From Pseudomonadota bacterium (GTDB taxonomy: Bacteria > Pseudomonadota > Gammaproteobacteria > Steroidobacterales > Steroidobacteraceae): a stretch of DNA of 5,573 nt. Position numbers and translations under genes: made by a program. Below the pieces are notes generated by a model that saw only the letters and a program-made list of their open reading frames with translations, was not told the DNA's origin and did no database searches. Location of the stretch: NCBI GenBank assembly GCA_021805275.1, contig JAJZFQ010000083.1, positions 1 through 5,573 of the forward strand, given 5' to 3'. How positions within the stretch are numbered: position 1 is the first letter of the stretch; each line of letters begins with the position of its first letter. Positions 4,713-5,573 of this stretch are shown here, in pieces.

Positions 4713-5573
4713 GAGTGTTGGTCACCGGCGCGGGCGGGCAGGTGGGGCGCCTGCTGCGTGCGACCTGCCCGGACGGGATCGAGCTGGTGGCCTGCGCCCA
4801 TGGCGAGCTCGACATCGGTGATGCGCACGCGGTTCGCCGCACGTTCGAGCAGGTAAAGCCGACCGCCGTCATCAATGCGGCGGCGTATACGGCGGTGGAC
4901 AAGGCCGAGTCCGAGCCGGCCTTGGCGCAGCGGATCAACGGCGAGGGCCCCTCGCATCTGGCCGCCGGGGCCGCGGCCTGTGGGGCCCGGCTGGTGCATA
5001 TTTCGACGGATTTCGTGTTCGACGGCACCGCGTCCTCGCCCTATCGCCCCGAGGCGCACCCGAATCCCCTCGGCGTCTACGGCGTCACCAAGCTCCAGGG
5101 CGAACGCGTGGTGCTCGAAGCGCTTCCCGATCGCTCGGTCATCGTGCGCACCGCCTGGGTGTATGCCGCCGAGGGCAAGAACTTCGTGCACACCATGCTG
5201 CGCCTGATGCGCGAGCGCGGCGCGGTGCGCGTCGTTGCCGACCAGGTCGGGACGCCGACGGCCGCAAGGCCTCTGGCCGAGGTGCTGTGGCAGGTCGTGG
5301 TGCGAGCCGAGATTCAGGGGATCCACCACTGGACCGACGCCGGGGTCGCCAGCTGGTACGACTTCGCCGTGGCGATTGCGGAAGAGGGCGCCGCCCTCGG
5401 TCTACTGCCCTCCGGCGTCACCGTCACGCCGATTGCGACCGAAGAGTATCCGACCCCTGCGCGCCGTCCGGCCTACAGCGTGCTCGACAAGCGCTCGCTG
5501 ATGACCCTCGGATTGCACCCCGTGCACTGGCGGCAGCGGTTGCGCGAAACGTTGAAAGAGATCGCTCATGACT
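4709..5573 (+). CDS. rmlD: dTDP-4-dehydrorhamnose reductase (runs off the right edge)
   Basis: RmlD (RfbD) uses NAD(P)H to reduce dTDP-4-keto-L-rhamnose to dTDP-L-rhamnose, the final pathway step. The frame opens at GTG 4709 inside the rmlC stop (GTGA overlap) and stays open for 288 codons to the window end. It is an extended short-chain dehydrogenase. MRVLVTGAGGQVG at 1-13 has the Rossmann glycines 7, 10 and 13. INAAAYTAVDKAE (55-67) and the STDFVFDG motif (99-106) follow. The catalytic YGVTK has Tyr124 and Lys128, and RTAWVYA (147-153) and DQVGTPT (178-184) come next. The C-terminal RRPAYSVLDKRSL (252-264) is the usual family ending, so the protein must be almost complete; typical lengths are about 285-305. 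The last bases, ATGACT from 5568, could also be the start of an overlapping next gene, with rmlB as the missing candidate, but six bases prove nothing. Confidence 0.95.
   Translation, partial: MRVLVTGAGGQVGRLLRATCPDGIELVACAHGELDIGDAHAVRRTFEQVKPTAVINAAAYTAVDKAESEPALAQRINGEGPSHLAAGAAACGARLVHISTDFVFDGTASSPYRPEAHPNPLGVYGVTKLQGERVVLEALPDRSVIVRTAWVYAAEGKNFVHTMLRLMRERGAVRVVADQVGTPTAARPLAEVLWQVVVRAEIQGIHHWTDAGVASWYDFAVAIAEEGAALGLLPSGVTVTPIATEEYPTPARRPAYSVLDKRSLMTLGLHPVHWRQRLRETLKEIAHD

Overview
This window looks like GC-rich proteobacterial chromosome, most likely gamma or beta. The reasons are enzymes for Gram-negative LPS heptose supply, a stand-alone heptose-phosphate adenylyltransferase (the split form known from beta- and some gammaproteobacteria, rather than the fused E. 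coli HldE), and strong G/C preference at third codon positions in the sugar genes. The species cannot be named from this sequence.

Layout. (1) Bases 1-346 hold the 3' end of hldD, the ADP-heptose epimerase. (2) Bases 347-2161 form a small accessory island between hldD and its pathway partners. It has a ribbon-helix-helix (RHH)-like DNA-binding protein gene followed 7 nt later by a DUF6036/AbiEii-like nucleotidyltransferase gene, both on +. Facing them on the - strand is a single-domain MNT nucleotidyltransferase gene with an intact GSx10DxD motif and no HEPN partner in view. A 20-bp dyad overlaps the -35 box of a good candidate promoter just before the RHH gene. The 172-nt convergent gap holds two overlapping inverted repeats. 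(3) From 2162 to the end is a tightly packed + strand cluster: hldE-type adenylyltransferase, gmhB, rmlA, rmlC and rmlD (the last runs off the end). Stops and starts overlap at three of its four junctions.

How the genes work together. GmhB dephosphorylates heptose-1,7-bisphosphate, the adenylyltransferase makes ADP-D,D-heptose, and HldD epimerises it to ADP-L,D-heptose for the LPS inner core. RmlA, RmlC and RmlD, with an RmlB not in the window, make dTDP-L-rhamnose for O-antigen or other surface glycans. One coordinated envelope-sugar supply unit is therefore likely, interrupted after hldD by the island. The kinase for heptose-7-phosphate (HldA) and RmlB must lie elsewhere.

The most interesting part is the RHH-nucleotidyltransferase pair, a candidate toxin-antitoxin or defence module with its own operator-like dyad, next to an unrelated orphan MNT protein. 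No rRNA, tRNA, CRISPR array, complete insertion sequence or classic stem-plus-U-run terminator was seen.
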